From the NCBI GenBank assembly GCA_964543855.1, contig CAZJAD010000018.1, forward strand, positions 1 through 28,050: 28,050 bases of DNA, given 5' to 3'. Within the stretch, counting starts at the first letter, position 1, and each line of letters opens with the position of its first letter. Made by a program: the position numbers and the translations under genes. Source of the DNA: CAZJAD01 sp964543855 (lineage in GTDB: Bacteria; Electryoneota; RPQS01; DYHQ01). Of this stretch, positions 16,169-23,047 are shown one piece after another. The notes beneath the pieces were generated by a model, which did no database searches, was not told where the DNA came from, and worked only from the letters and a program-made list of their open reading frames with translations.

Positions 16169-16906
16169 ATGACAACCCGTTTAACGATCTTCGCTTGCGC
16201 GTTGATCTTTGTGACCGCCGGGTGTCTCACCGGTGCGACGCGGGAGGTCACTTTCACAACGCGGGACAGCGTGACCATCTACGGAACGCTCTACGTCCCG
16301 GATGGCCAAGAGAAGTCACCGGGACTGGTCCTCCTACACATGCTCATGAACAAGCGCACGGTTTGGGACGACTTTGCGCGAAGAGCAGCCGAAGCCGGAT
16401 TCGCAGTGCTGGCGATCGATCTGCGCGGGCACGGTCAGAGTGTGCGGCGACTCGGCCGCGTTCTTGATCCCAGAAAATTCTCCAATGCCGATTTTGCGGG
16501 AATGGTGGAAGATGTCCGGGCTGCCGTGGCGTGGTTGCGCATGCAAGAGAGCGTGGATGGGGGTCGAATCTCGTTGATCGGGGCAAGCATCGGGGCAAAT
16601 CTGGCTGTGAAGTACGCCGCGATCGACGCTGAGGTCCGGAGCATCGTGCTCTTGTCGCCGGGGCTTGATTACCGGGGAATAACGACTGTAGATGCGATGA
16701 AAGCCTACGGGAAGCGACCTGCGCTTCTGGTCGCGGCACGAGACGATGACTACTCCAGTGACTCTGTGGAGAAGCTCGCCACCGTGGCCCAAGGTCAGGT
16801 GAAGAAACAACTCTATGAGAAAGCGGGACATGGGAACTTCATGTTCCGGACCGAACCAGCTCTGGGCGGCTTGATTCTTGAGTGGCTGGGATCGGCGGGC
16901 AGATAG
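16169..16906 (+). CDS. Lipoprotein alpha/beta hydrolase (dienelactone-hydrolase-like)
   Basis: 245 residues. A lipoprotein signal is visible: basic MTTRLTIFACALIFV then lipobox VTAGC, with C19 the likely lipidated residue, so the protein is probably envelope-anchored. The hydrolase core follows: TIYGTLYVPDG, AIDLRGHGQS, nucleophile S140 in GASIG, acid among D192-D194 in ARDDDYS and H221 in AGHGNFMF. This makes a complete Ser-Asp-His triad and suggests an esterase or acyl hydrolase; the substrate is unknown. The start has a good GGAGAGG ribosome binding site. Placement directly after the AMP-ligase suggests a shared operon and perhaps a lipid substrate, which is inference. Confidence 0.82.
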   Translation: MTTRLTIFACALIFVTAGCLTGATREVTFTTRDSVTIYGTLYVPDGQEKSPGLVLLHMLMNKRTVWDDFARRAAEAGFAVLAIDLRGHGQSVRRLGRVLDPRKFSNADFAGMVEDVRAAVAWLRMQESVDGGRISLIGASIGANLAVKYAAIDAEVRSIVLLSPGLDYRGITTVDAMKAYGKRPALLVAARDDDYSSDSVEKLATVAQGQVKKQLYEKAGHGNFMFRTEPALGGLILEWLGSAGR

Positions 16907-16932
16907 GGCTTTCGCGAGATTACCCAGCCCGC
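16895..16932 (+). terminator. Stem-loop over the hydrolase stop codon, possible weak terminator
   Basis: Outer stem GCGGGC (16895-16900) with GCCCGC (16927-16932) and inner GGG (16906-16908) with CCC (16923-16925). It spans the TAG stop and ends exactly where the -35 of the next promoter begins. There is no U tract, so termination efficiency is uncertain. Confidence 0.3.
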
Positions 16933-16961
16933 TTGACCCTTGCAATTTGAATTTGTATATT
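16933..16961 (+). promoter_or_regulatory. Good sigma70-type promoter
   Basis: TTGACC (16933-16938), 17-nt spacer, TATATT (16956-16961): 5/6 matches at both boxes with ideal spacing, inside an A+T-rich patch. Transcription would start near 16968, giving an 86-nt leader for the bifunctional-nuclease gene and probably driving the DUF1844 gene too. Confidence 0.6.
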
Positions 16962-17053
16962 AAGATAGCAGTGGAGTCCGGGTGTGCGCCGAAAGGGCTC
17001 TGCGGGAAGCGTTGTGGCATTCTTCTGAGGCCTGCGACGATAGGAGAAGCATC

Positions 17054-17647
17054 GTGATAGCTGTGGATGTGGTTGGGATCTCGGTCTGCCCGCCATACCA
17101 AGGTTATGTCGTGATTCTGAAAGAGAAGAGCGGTGACCGCTGGTTGCCGATTTTCATCGGTGCGGCTGAAGCCCAGTCCATTTCTCTGCTTCTCCAGGGG
17201 CTCGAGTACTCTCGGCCGCTCACTTACGACCTGTTCAGTGCGATTCTGGGAGCCGGAGAAATCCGAATCCTCGGAACGGAGGTGACGGAACTGCGCGACA
17301 ACACGTTCTATGCTGTTGTCCACTTGAAGAACGTGAAAGGCGAGAGCAAGACGATCGATGCGCGTCCCTCCGATGCCATCGCCCTTGCACTGAAAATGAA
17401 GGCTCCGATTTCCGTGGCACCGGAAGTCATGTCTGGAGCGGGAATCACTGGTGAACCGGTGAACCGATCCAACATTGAGCTCATTTCCTACCTGAATCAG
17501 AAGTTGAAGGAAGCTGTTGAGATCGAGGCCTACGAGGAGGCCGCGAAGATCCGTGACCAGATCCGCGACCTTGAAAAGCAACAGAAGGATCAAGGCGAGG
17601 AGAAAAGCCAAGGCCAGCAGGAGAGGGGTCAAGACCGAAAGACATGA
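17054..17647 (+). CDS. Bifunctional nuclease family (DUF151) protein with C-terminal UVR domain
   Basis: 197 residues from GTG at 17054, chosen because AGGAG lies 7 nt upstream and the protein then begins MIAVDVVGISVC, typical for the family; the open frame reaches back to 16982 but those residues look like leader sequence. DUF151 core: LPIFIGAAEAQSISLLLQG, RPLTYDL and DARPSDAIALALKM. Residues about 155-180 form a UVR motif (KEAVEIEAYEEAAKIRDQI) like those in UvrB/UvrC, followed by a charged Gln/Glu/Lys-rich tail. Plant relatives were named bifunctional nucleases; the bacterial function is not settled. A promoter precedes it and a terminator-like hairpin overlaps its stop. Confidence 0.88.
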   Translation: MIAVDVVGISVCPPYQGYVVILKEKSGDRWLPIFIGAAEAQSISLLLQGLEYSRPLTYDLFSAILGAGEIRILGTEVTELRDNTFYAVVHLKNVKGESKTIDARPSDAIALALKMKAPISVAPEVMSGAGITGEPVNRSNIELISYLNQKLKEAVEIEAYEEAAKIRDQIRDLEKQQKDQGEEKSQGQQERGQDRKT

Positions 17648-17678
17648 GACTCGCTCCTGTAGGCTCAGGGTGTCTTTT
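17638..17678 (+). terminator. Candidate intrinsic terminator overlapping the DUF151 gene stop codon
   Basis: Outer 7-bp stem AAAGACA (17638-17644) with TGTCTTT (17671-17677), inner TGAG (17645-17648) with CTCA (17664-17667), a GGG bulge on the 3' side and TTTT at 17675-17678. The TGA stop is inside the structure. Only the outer half is A+T-rich, so strength is uncertain. Confidence 0.4.
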
Positions 17679-17744
17679 GGGAGAGGAAACGGCCAGTTCG
17701 TGAGTTAGCCCTCTCTGTGTACGAATTCTGAGGAAGAAGGTGAG

Positions 17745-17770
17745 CGCGCGGCATACTTCGATGCCGCGCG
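17745..17770 (+). other. Very stable stem-loop upstream of the DUF1844 gene
   Basis: Perfect 10-bp inverted repeat CGCGCGGCAT (17745-17754) / ATGCCGCGCG (17761-17770) with a 6-nt loop ACTTCG. It sits 50 nt before the start codon and has no U tract behind it (GCGCATATTGG), so it looks more like a leader structure, processing site or mRNA stabiliser than a terminator. Confidence 0.55.
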
Positions 17771-17820
17771 GCGCATATTGGACGGAGTTGGGCCTCGGGG
17801 TTGAAAAGGAGGAGACTGCA

Positions 17821-18156
17821 ATGGAAGCGGGGAAATTGGATGCTGAAACACGGGAGTCGTTCCTCTTTCTTCATCTGTTGCATAGCTTCGAGACGGCCGC
17901 GCTGGTCGGTCTGGGGAAGTTGCCCGGCCCCGATGGGCAGTGCAAGGTGGAACTGGAAGCCGTGTCGTTCAGCATTGATATGTTGGATATGATCAAGGCG
18001 CGAACGCATGGAAATCTGAAGGAGGATGAAGATCGGTATCTGGAGAGAACAATCAGCAATTTGAAATTAAACTTCGTGACTGAGCAAGAAAAGGCCGCAG
18101 AGAAGGGAGAGGGAAGAGGCGGGGAGGCAGAGGGGGAGGAAGCAGAAAAGACTTGA
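17821..18156 (+). CDS. DUF1844 domain protein
   Basis: 111 residues from ATG at 17821, preceded by a strong AAAAGGAGGAG. An in-frame GTG at 17740 also has purine-rich sequence upstream, but its extra residues look like untranslated leader and include the stable hairpin. The core ESFLFLHLLHSFETAALVGLGKLP, then FSIDMLDMIKARTHGNLKEDEDRYLE, matches DUF1844, a short helical family of unknown function found in Deltaproteobacteria, Zixibacteria-like and related genomes. The last 25 residues are a low-complexity Gly/Glu/Lys tail. It lies upstream of yceD-rpmF and may be transcribed with them. No function is claimed. Confidence 0.8.
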   Translation: MEAGKLDAETRESFLFLHLLHSFETAALVGLGKLPGPDGQCKVELEAVSFSIDMLDMIKARTHGNLKEDEDRYLERTISNLKLNFVTEQEKAAEKGEGRGGEAEGEEAEKT

Positions 18157-18206
18157 TTCTTTGGTTCATTGTTGTTAAATTTAAGGTTTTAGGATTTGTC
18201 CCATTT

Positions 18207-18662
18207 ATGACACTCTTTCTGCCGGCCTATTCGCAGGGGCACCACCTCGTCTCGGAAGTGATTGAACCTGGCGACATCGATCTAAATATAGCCCAGTTCT
18301 CGGAACCGATTGAGGTCCGGATCGAGTTGGATCGGCATGATCCATACCTTCACTTGGACTACCACACGAGCACACGGGTCCATCGGGTCTGTGACCGGTG
18401 TCTTGCCGACTACGAATTCGCGCTTGATGCCGATGGAAAACTGCTTTTTGTGCTTGGTAAGAGCTCAGATGCAAGGGAGTCCGAGGAAGACGAGATTCAA
18501 TACATCCCGGCTGATGCCCAGGAGATCGACCTGGCCGCTGACCTCCGCGATGCCCTGATGCTCAGCTTGCCGCTGAAGTCTCTGTGCCGGGAAGACTGTA
18601 GGGGATTATGCCCCAACTGTGGACAGGACTTGAATGAAGGCCTGTGCGATTGTTCATCTTGA
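18207..18662 (+). CDS. yceD: YceD/DUF177 protein
   Basis: 151 residues from the ATG at 18207. The frame is open back to 18153 (TTG overlapping the previous stop), but that stretch is A+T-rich and reads unlike a family N-terminus; the ribosome binding site at 18207 is weak, so the start is uncertain. DUF177 features are RVCDRCLADYEF at about residue 57 and the C-terminal LCREDCRGLCPNCGQ followed by LCDC, a likely zinc site. YceD is linked to 23S rRNA accumulation and is classically encoded just upstream of rpmF, as here. Confidence 0.88.
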   Translation: MTLFLPAYSQGHHLVSEVIEPGDIDLNIAQFSEPIEVRIELDRHDPYLHLDYHTSTRVHRVCDRCLADYEFALDADGKLLFVLGKSSDARESEEDEIQYIPADAQEIDLAADLRDALMLSLPLKSLCREDCRGLCPNCGQDLNEGLCDCSS

Positions 18663-18742
18663 AGGATCGGCCCTTGATGTGTCGGTGACCTTGGCCATTT
18701 ACGAACGAAAAACCATATCTATGTCGATGAATCGAGTTTGCC

Positions 18743-18922
18743 ATGGCAGTACCTAAGAGACGAACAGGAAAAGGACGCCGTAACCGTCGGCGAGCGCACC
18801 AGCGACTTGCCGCACCAACGCTGGCGAAATGTCCCAACTGCGGTTCAGTGAAGCAGCCTCACCGGGCGTGCCCGAAATGCGGGTATTACAACCAGAGGTT
18901 CGTGTATCAGCCAAAAGCGTAG
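18743..18922 (+). CDS. rpmF: 50S ribosomal protein L32
   Basis: 59 residues, MAVPKRRTGKGRRNRRRAH at the N-terminus, then a zinc ribbon with CPNC and CPKC, ending FVYQPKA. The length and sequence are typical of bacterial L32 with the cysteine-containing (zinc-binding) form. It sits between yceD and plsX, the conserved arrangement that links ribosome assembly with lipid synthesis. No clear Shine-Dalgarno is visible before the ATG. A hairpin overlaps its stop codon. Confidence 0.97.
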   Translation: MAVPKRRTGKGRRNRRRAHQRLAAPTLAKCPNCGSVKQPHRACPKCGYYNQRFVYQPKA

Positions 18923-18938
18923 CGCCTCAAGCTACGCT
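18916..18938 (+). other. Hairpin at the rpmF stop, possible attenuator before plsX
   Basis: Perfect 8-bp stem AGCGTAGC (18916-18923) / GCTACGCT (18931-18938) with a 7-nt loop, followed by CTTTGGG. The stem contains the rpmF TAG. It could partly terminate or stabilise rpmF mRNA, giving more L32 than fatty acid enzymes. The short U run argues against full termination. Confidence 0.5.
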
Positions 18939-18956
18939 CTTTGGGAGCAAGACGCG

Positions 18957-20021
18957 ATGAAGGTTGCCCTGGATGCGATGGGAGGGGATTTCGCTCCGCA
19001 GTCCACTGTGCGCGGTGCTGTGGATGCTGTCCGCGAGCTCAGAAATGATCTCCAGGTGTATCTTGTAGGGGAAGAGAAATCTCTCAAGGCTGAGCTTTCG
19101 CATTACGATGGTTACGCAGATCGCATCTCCATAGTCCCCGCTTCCACGGTCATCAAGATGACGGATAGGCCTATCTGGGCCCTCAAGGAGAAAGAGGATA
19201 GTTCCCTAATCCAGGCGATTGCGCTCCATAAGAATGGCGAGGTGGCGGCGATCGTCTCGGCGGGGCACACGGGGGTCCAAGTCGCTGCGAGCACGATGAT
19301 GCTCGGTCGAATCGAAGGCGTGCGACGCCCGACCATCGGCTCGTACTTCCCCACAGAGAAGGGTTTGGCATTGGTGCTTGATGTGGGCGCGAACATGGAT
19401 TGCAAGCCTCATCACATGCTCCAGTTCGCGACGATGGGGGCGGTTTTTGTCGAACACTTCTTCGATCGCAAGCAACCGCGCGTGGGGCTTCTGAATGTCG
19501 GCGAAGAGACAACCAAGGGCAACCGATTAGCTGTCTCTACGCATTACCTCCTCGAGCGCAGTGGCTTGAATTTCGTGGGCAATGTCGAGGGACGGGACAT
19601 CTTCAAAGGAGTGGCGGATGTCATTGTCACCGATGGGTTTGTCGGTAACATTCTTCTGAAATTCGCCGAGACGATTTACGAACTCCTTCTTGCGCGCTTT
19701 CAAGGCACACTCGATCTCGAGGCTCAGGGCGAAGGATTGCGGCAGGTTCTGCAGGGTTTTCAGAAGGATTTCGATTACGCGGAGCGTGGAGGTGTGCCTC
19801 TTCTGGGTCTGAACGGGATCTCCATTATCTGCCACGGCCGGTCATCGGCCCGAGCTATCAAGAACGCGATTCGGGAGGCCGTCGTGATGGTCGAGCGTAA
19901 AATCCCCAAGGCCATTGAAGATGGAATTGAACAATATCAGGCAGGACTGTTCAGTCGTGGTATTGCCCGCCTTCATGGTTTTCAGGAATGGCGCGACCGT
20001 CATAGTCGCGAATTGGACTGA
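18957..20021 (+). CDS. plsX: Phosphate acyltransferase PlsX
   Basis: 354 residues. PlsX converts acyl-ACP to acyl-phosphate, the donor for PlsY in phospholipid synthesis, as a peripheral membrane enzyme. MKVALDAMGGDFAPQ at the N-terminus, SAGHTGVQVA, LDVGANMDCKP, LLNVGEETTKGN and VTDGFVGNILLK are diagnostic. Length is normal. GGGAG lies 9 nt before the ATG. It is followed after 11 nt by fabH, in the widespread plsX-fabH-fabD-fabG-acpP-fabF order. Confidence 0.97.
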   Translation: MKVALDAMGGDFAPQSTVRGAVDAVRELRNDLQVYLVGEEKSLKAELSHYDGYADRISIVPASTVIKMTDRPIWALKEKEDSSLIQAIALHKNGEVAAIVSAGHTGVQVAASTMMLGRIEGVRRPTIGSYFPTEKGLALVLDVGANMDCKPHHMLQFATMGAVFVEHFFDRKQPRVGLLNVGEETTKGNRLAVSTHYLLERSGLNFVGNVEGRDIFKGVADVIVTDGFVGNILLKFAETIYELLLARFQGTLDLEAQGEGLRQVLQGFQKDFDYAERGGVPLLGLNGISIICHGRSSARAIKNAIREAVVMVERKIPKAIEDGIEQYQAGLFSRGIARLHGFQEWRDRHSRELD

Positions 20022-20032
20022 GGAGAGTCAGC

Positions 20033-21028
20033 TTGTCGGGAGAAGTTGTTCCCCGTAGCCGAATCATTGGCACCGGCAGCGCCGTACCGGATCAGGTGAT
20101 GACGAACTTTGACCTCGAGAAGATCGTCGACACCTCGGATGAGTGGATTACTACACGCTCGGGAATCAAAGAACGGCGCATGGTCCGCCGAGGTGAGCGC
20201 ATGACGGACTATTGCGTGAAAGCTGCCCGACTGGCCCTTGAGGATGCGCAGGTAGAGCCGGACGAACTTGACGCGATTCTGCTCGGAACCATTAGCGGCG
20301 ATTACCGATTTCCGGCCACCTCAATCTTCATCCAGTCTGAGCTGAAGGCAAAGAAAGCCTTCGCTCTGGATATCTCGGCTACCTGTTCCGGATGGCTCTA
20401 TAGCCTGTTCCACGCGGACGCTCTGATTGCGGCAGGGAAGGTTCGCAAAGCGCTCGTTATGGGAGCCGAATTCCTCACGCCAATCACGGACTATACAGAC
20501 CGCAGCACCTGCGTGCTCTTCGGAGACGCCGCCGCGGCGGCGGTCGTCGAGGCATCCGATAATGACCGGGGAGTTCTTTCCGTCCACATTGGCTCCGACG
20601 GAGATCTTGCGCTGCTCCTTTACTGTGAGAGCGGCGGCAACGGCAGGTTCTTGACAGAGGAATCCATCCGCAGGGGAGAACACTACCTGCGAATGTCAGG
20701 GAACGAAGTCTACAAGCATGCCGTGCGCACAATGTATCGTGCTTCGAGGACGGCGCTCGAGCTCGCCCACCTAGATGTGGATGACATTGACTGGCTCATT
20801 CCTCATCAAGCCAATATCCGTATCATGGAGGCAACGGCCGAGCGCCTGCAGATTCCTCGCGAACGAGTCTTCGTAAATATCCACAAATATGGCAACACAT
20901 CGTCCGCGTCTGTTCCTTTGGCTATTGACGAGGCCCGACGCACCGGTCAACTGAAACCGGGGCAGACGGCTCTGCCCGTCGTCTTCGGCGGAGGATTCAC
21001 TTGGGGCAGCGCGGTTATTCGCTTCTGA
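20033..21028 (+). CDS. fabH: 3-oxoacyl-[ACP] synthase III
   Basis: 331 residues from TTG at 20033, with AGGAG 7 nt upstream overlapping the plsX stop. FabH condenses acetyl-CoA (or a branched starter) with malonyl-ACP to start fatty acid synthesis. The catalytic triad is complete: C118 in SATCSGW, H258 in IPHQAN and N288 in KYGNTSS, with the GGGFTWGSAVIRF C-terminus. The segment around the nucleophile (TCSGW) differs slightly from the common ACAGF wording. Starter preference cannot be read from the sequence. Confidence 0.97.
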   Translation: MSGEVVPRSRIIGTGSAVPDQVMTNFDLEKIVDTSDEWITTRSGIKERRMVRRGERMTDYCVKAARLALEDAQVEPDELDAILLGTISGDYRFPATSIFIQSELKAKKAFALDISATCSGWLYSLFHADALIAAGKVRKALVMGAEFLTPITDYTDRSTCVLFGDAAAAAVVEASDNDRGVLSVHIGSDGDLALLLYCESGGNGRFLTEESIRRGEHYLRMSGNEVYKHAVRTMYRASRTALELAHLDVDDIDWLIPHQANIRIMEATAERLQIPRERVFVNIHKYGNTSSASVPLAIDEARRTGQLKPGQTALPVVFGGGFTWGSAVIRF

Positions 21029-21054
21029 TCCTCTGGGAGACGCATGAAGCGAAT
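21017..21054 (+). promoter_or_regulatory. Stem-loop enclosing the fabD ribosome binding site
   Basis: Perfect 9-bp stem ATTCGCTTC (21017-21025) / GAAGCGAAT (21046-21054). The 20-nt loop holds the fabH stop, the GGGAG Shine-Dalgarno (21035-21039) and almost all of the fabD ATG. Ribosomes finishing fabH would open it, so translational coupling is the natural reading. Confidence 0.4.
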
Positions 21055-21985
21055 CTTCCTTTTTCCCGGACAGGGTTCACAAGTTGTTGGCATGGGCAAG
21101 GATCTTGCCGAGGCCTTCCCGCGTGTACGAGAGCTGTACGACAAAGCTGCGGAGATCCTGGGATTCGACCTCGCTCGGGTCTGCTTTCACGGACCGGAGA
21201 ACGAGCTCAAGGAGACCCGCGCGACTCAACCGGCTCTCTATGTTCACTCTTGTGCCATCGCTGAATTACTCGCAGAGCGCGGGATGAGGCCGGACGCGGC
21301 AGCCGGCCACAGCCTTGGCGAGTATTCGGCTCTCAGTATCACAGGCGCCTTCACTTTCGAGACGGGTTTGAGGCTTGTGAGAGTGCGCGCCGAGAGCATG
21401 CAGAGCGCGGGCGAGCAGAATCCGGGCACCATGGCCGCGATTGTCGGCCTTGACAAGGAGACGGTCGAGACCGTCTGCAAGCAAGCGTCAGCAGAGGGGA
21501 TCGTCGTCCCGGCAAACTTCAATTCTTCAGGTCAAATCGCCATTTCGGGCAGCGTCTCAGCGGTCACGAAAGCCGTTGAGATTGCGAAAGCTCAAGGGGC
21601 GCGATTGGCACAGCTTCTTCCCGTCTCCGGGGCTTTTCACTCGCCGCTGATGGAGCCGGCCGCAAGGGCTCTGGCCACTGCCTTGGAGTCCGCCGACATC
21701 CGACAACCCAGGATTCCTGTGATCTCAAATGTAACCGCTCAGCCTCCTGGTTCTCCCGGCGAGATTCGAGACTTGCTCACAAGACAGCTCCTGTCTCCGG
21801 TTCGGTGGGTCGAGACCTTGGAACATTTGGCAGCCGAGCCAAACGCACAGTGGTACGAAATCGGAGCGGGCAATGTGCTCGCTGGACTGCTCAAGCGGAC
21901 GGTGAAAGGTGCCCGGGCGGTCTGCGTGGGGACCCTGCGTGACTTGGAGGCGATAGCCACCGAGGAAGTGAGAACCAGCCCATGA
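21044..21985 (+). CDS. fabD: Malonyl-CoA:ACP transacylase
   Basis: 313 residues. FabD moves malonyl from CoA to ACP, supplying the extender for FabH and FabF. The N-terminal FLFPGQGSQVVGMG, nucleophile S90 in AGHSLGEYSAL and H199 in GAFHSPLM are all present, and the length is normal. It overlaps fabG by 4 nt (ATGA), indicating translational coupling. Confidence 0.97.
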   Translation: MKRIFLFPGQGSQVVGMGKDLAEAFPRVRELYDKAAEILGFDLARVCFHGPENELKETRATQPALYVHSCAIAELLAERGMRPDAAAGHSLGEYSALSITGAFTFETGLRLVRVRAESMQSAGEQNPGTMAAIVGLDKETVETVCKQASAEGIVVPANFNSSGQIAISGSVSAVTKAVEIAKAQGARLAQLLPVSGAFHSPLMEPAARALATALESADIRQPRIPVISNVTAQPPGSPGEIRDLLTRQLLSPVRWVETLEHLAAEPNAQWYEIGAGNVLAGLLKRTVKGARAVCVGTLRDLEAIATEEVRTSP

Positions 21986-22731
21986 TGGGCGTTTTGGAAG
22001 GCAAGGTCGCTTGGGTGACAGGAGCGGCTCGGGGCATCGGACGCGCCATCGCCCACGCTTTGGCGGAGCAGGGCGCTGCTGTCGCCATTTCCGACATTGA
22101 GGGGGAAGCTGTCCAAGCCGTAGCCGCTGAGCTTACACAGGCTTTCGGGATCAAGTCACTTGCTAACCCACTTGATGTCACGGATAGCAAGGGAATCGAG
22201 GCGTTCGTCAACCGCATCTCGTCTGAACTGGGCGGTCTGCACATTCTTGTCAACAATGCTGGAATCACTCGGGACGGCCTGCTCCTCCGAATGAGCGAGG
22301 CGGATTGGGATCGAGTTCTCGATGTGAACCTCAAAGGAGCGTTCCTGTGCACACGGGCAGCCGCCAAGGTGATGATGCGCGCGCGGTTTGGCAAGATAAT
22401 CAACATTGCCTCGGTGGTTGGGATAACGGGCAATGCCGGTCAGGCGAATTACGCCGCTTCGAAGGCGGGAGTTATTGGATTGACAAAGTCCGTAGCCAAG
22501 GAGCTGGCCGGGCGAGGCATCCGAGTCAATGCGGTCGCTCCCGGCTACATTGAGACCGATATGACACACGGATTATCGGCGGAGACGAAGCAGGAATTCT
22601 TGAAACAAATACCCCTTGGGAAGGTGGGCTGGCCAGAGGATATCGCCAGTGTCGTCGTATTCCTGGCATCACCCGCCTCCGATTATGTGACCGGTCAGGT
22701 CATCCCGGTCGACGGGGGCATGCATACATAG
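21982..22731 (+). CDS. fabG: 3-oxoacyl-[ACP] reductase
   Basis: 249 residues, a classical short-chain dehydrogenase/reductase that reduces 3-oxoacyl-ACP with NADPH. The nucleotide-binding motif VTGAARGIGRA lies near residue 12; NNAGITRDGLL follows. The catalytic residues are S144, Y157 and K161 (YAASK). The C-terminus VTGQVIPVDGGMHT is typical. Two ATG codons are adjacent; the first overlaps the fabD stop. A short palindrome (GCCCA-TGA-TGGGC, 21978-21990) covers the start. Confidence 0.97.
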   Translation: MMGVLEGKVAWVTGAARGIGRAIAHALAEQGAAVAISDIEGEAVQAVAAELTQAFGIKSLANPLDVTDSKGIEAFVNRISSELGGLHILVNNAGITRDGLLLRMSEADWDRVLDVNLKGAFLCTRAAAKVMMRARFGKIINIASVVGITGNAGQANYAASKAGVIGLTKSVAKELAGRGIRVNAVAPGYIETDMTHGLSAETKQEFLKQIPLGKVGWPEDIASVVVFLASPASDYVTGQVIPVDGGMHT

Positions 22732-22777
22732 CTGAGAAACTCGAACAGATAAACCTATAGAGCACAGGAGGCCTACT

Positions 22778-23035
22778 ATGGCGGATGTCGACAACCTTGA
22801 AGCGAAAGTGAAGGAGATCATCGCTGACCGTCTGCAGGTGGACGTCAATAGCGTGACCCCCAACGCATCCTTCATTGAGGATCTTGGGGCAGATTCTCTG
22901 GATACGGTAGAGCTTGTGATGGCGTTCGAGGAGGAATTCGATCTCGAGATTCCTGACGAGGACGCGGAGAAGCTGCAGACCGTGGGTGCGGCGATTAGCT
23001 ATCTCCAGGAAAAGCTTGCTGCAAAGCAATCATAA
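22778..23035 (+). CDS. acpP: Acyl carrier protein
   Basis: 85-residue acidic protein carrying growing acyl chains on 4'-phosphopantetheine at S40 in the GADSLDTVE motif. It has the usual four-helix pattern and a strong AGGAGG 6 nt before the ATG, fitting the high expression normal for ACP. It lies between fabG and fabF as in many bacteria. If a ceramide pathway works here, this or another ACP could be the acyl donor; no second ACP gene is visible. Confidence 0.97.
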   Translation: MADVDNLEAKVKEIIADRLQVDVNSVTPNASFIEDLGADSLDTVELVMAFEEEFDLEIPDEDAEKLQTVGAAISYLQEKLAAKQS

Positions 23036-23047
23036 AGGTTTAGTGCC

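Noticed and set aside
17740..17820. Upstream GTG start for the DUF1844 protein
   Set aside because: The extra 27 residues are not family-like, cover a strong hairpin, and the ATG at 17821 has a much better ribosome binding site.
18153..18206. TTG start for YceD overlapping the DUF1844 stop
   Set aside because: Residues from this stretch are hydrophobic and A+T-rich-coded, unlike a DUF177 N-terminus; it fits better as leader or promoter sequence. The ribosome binding site at 18207 is weak, so this stays uncertain.
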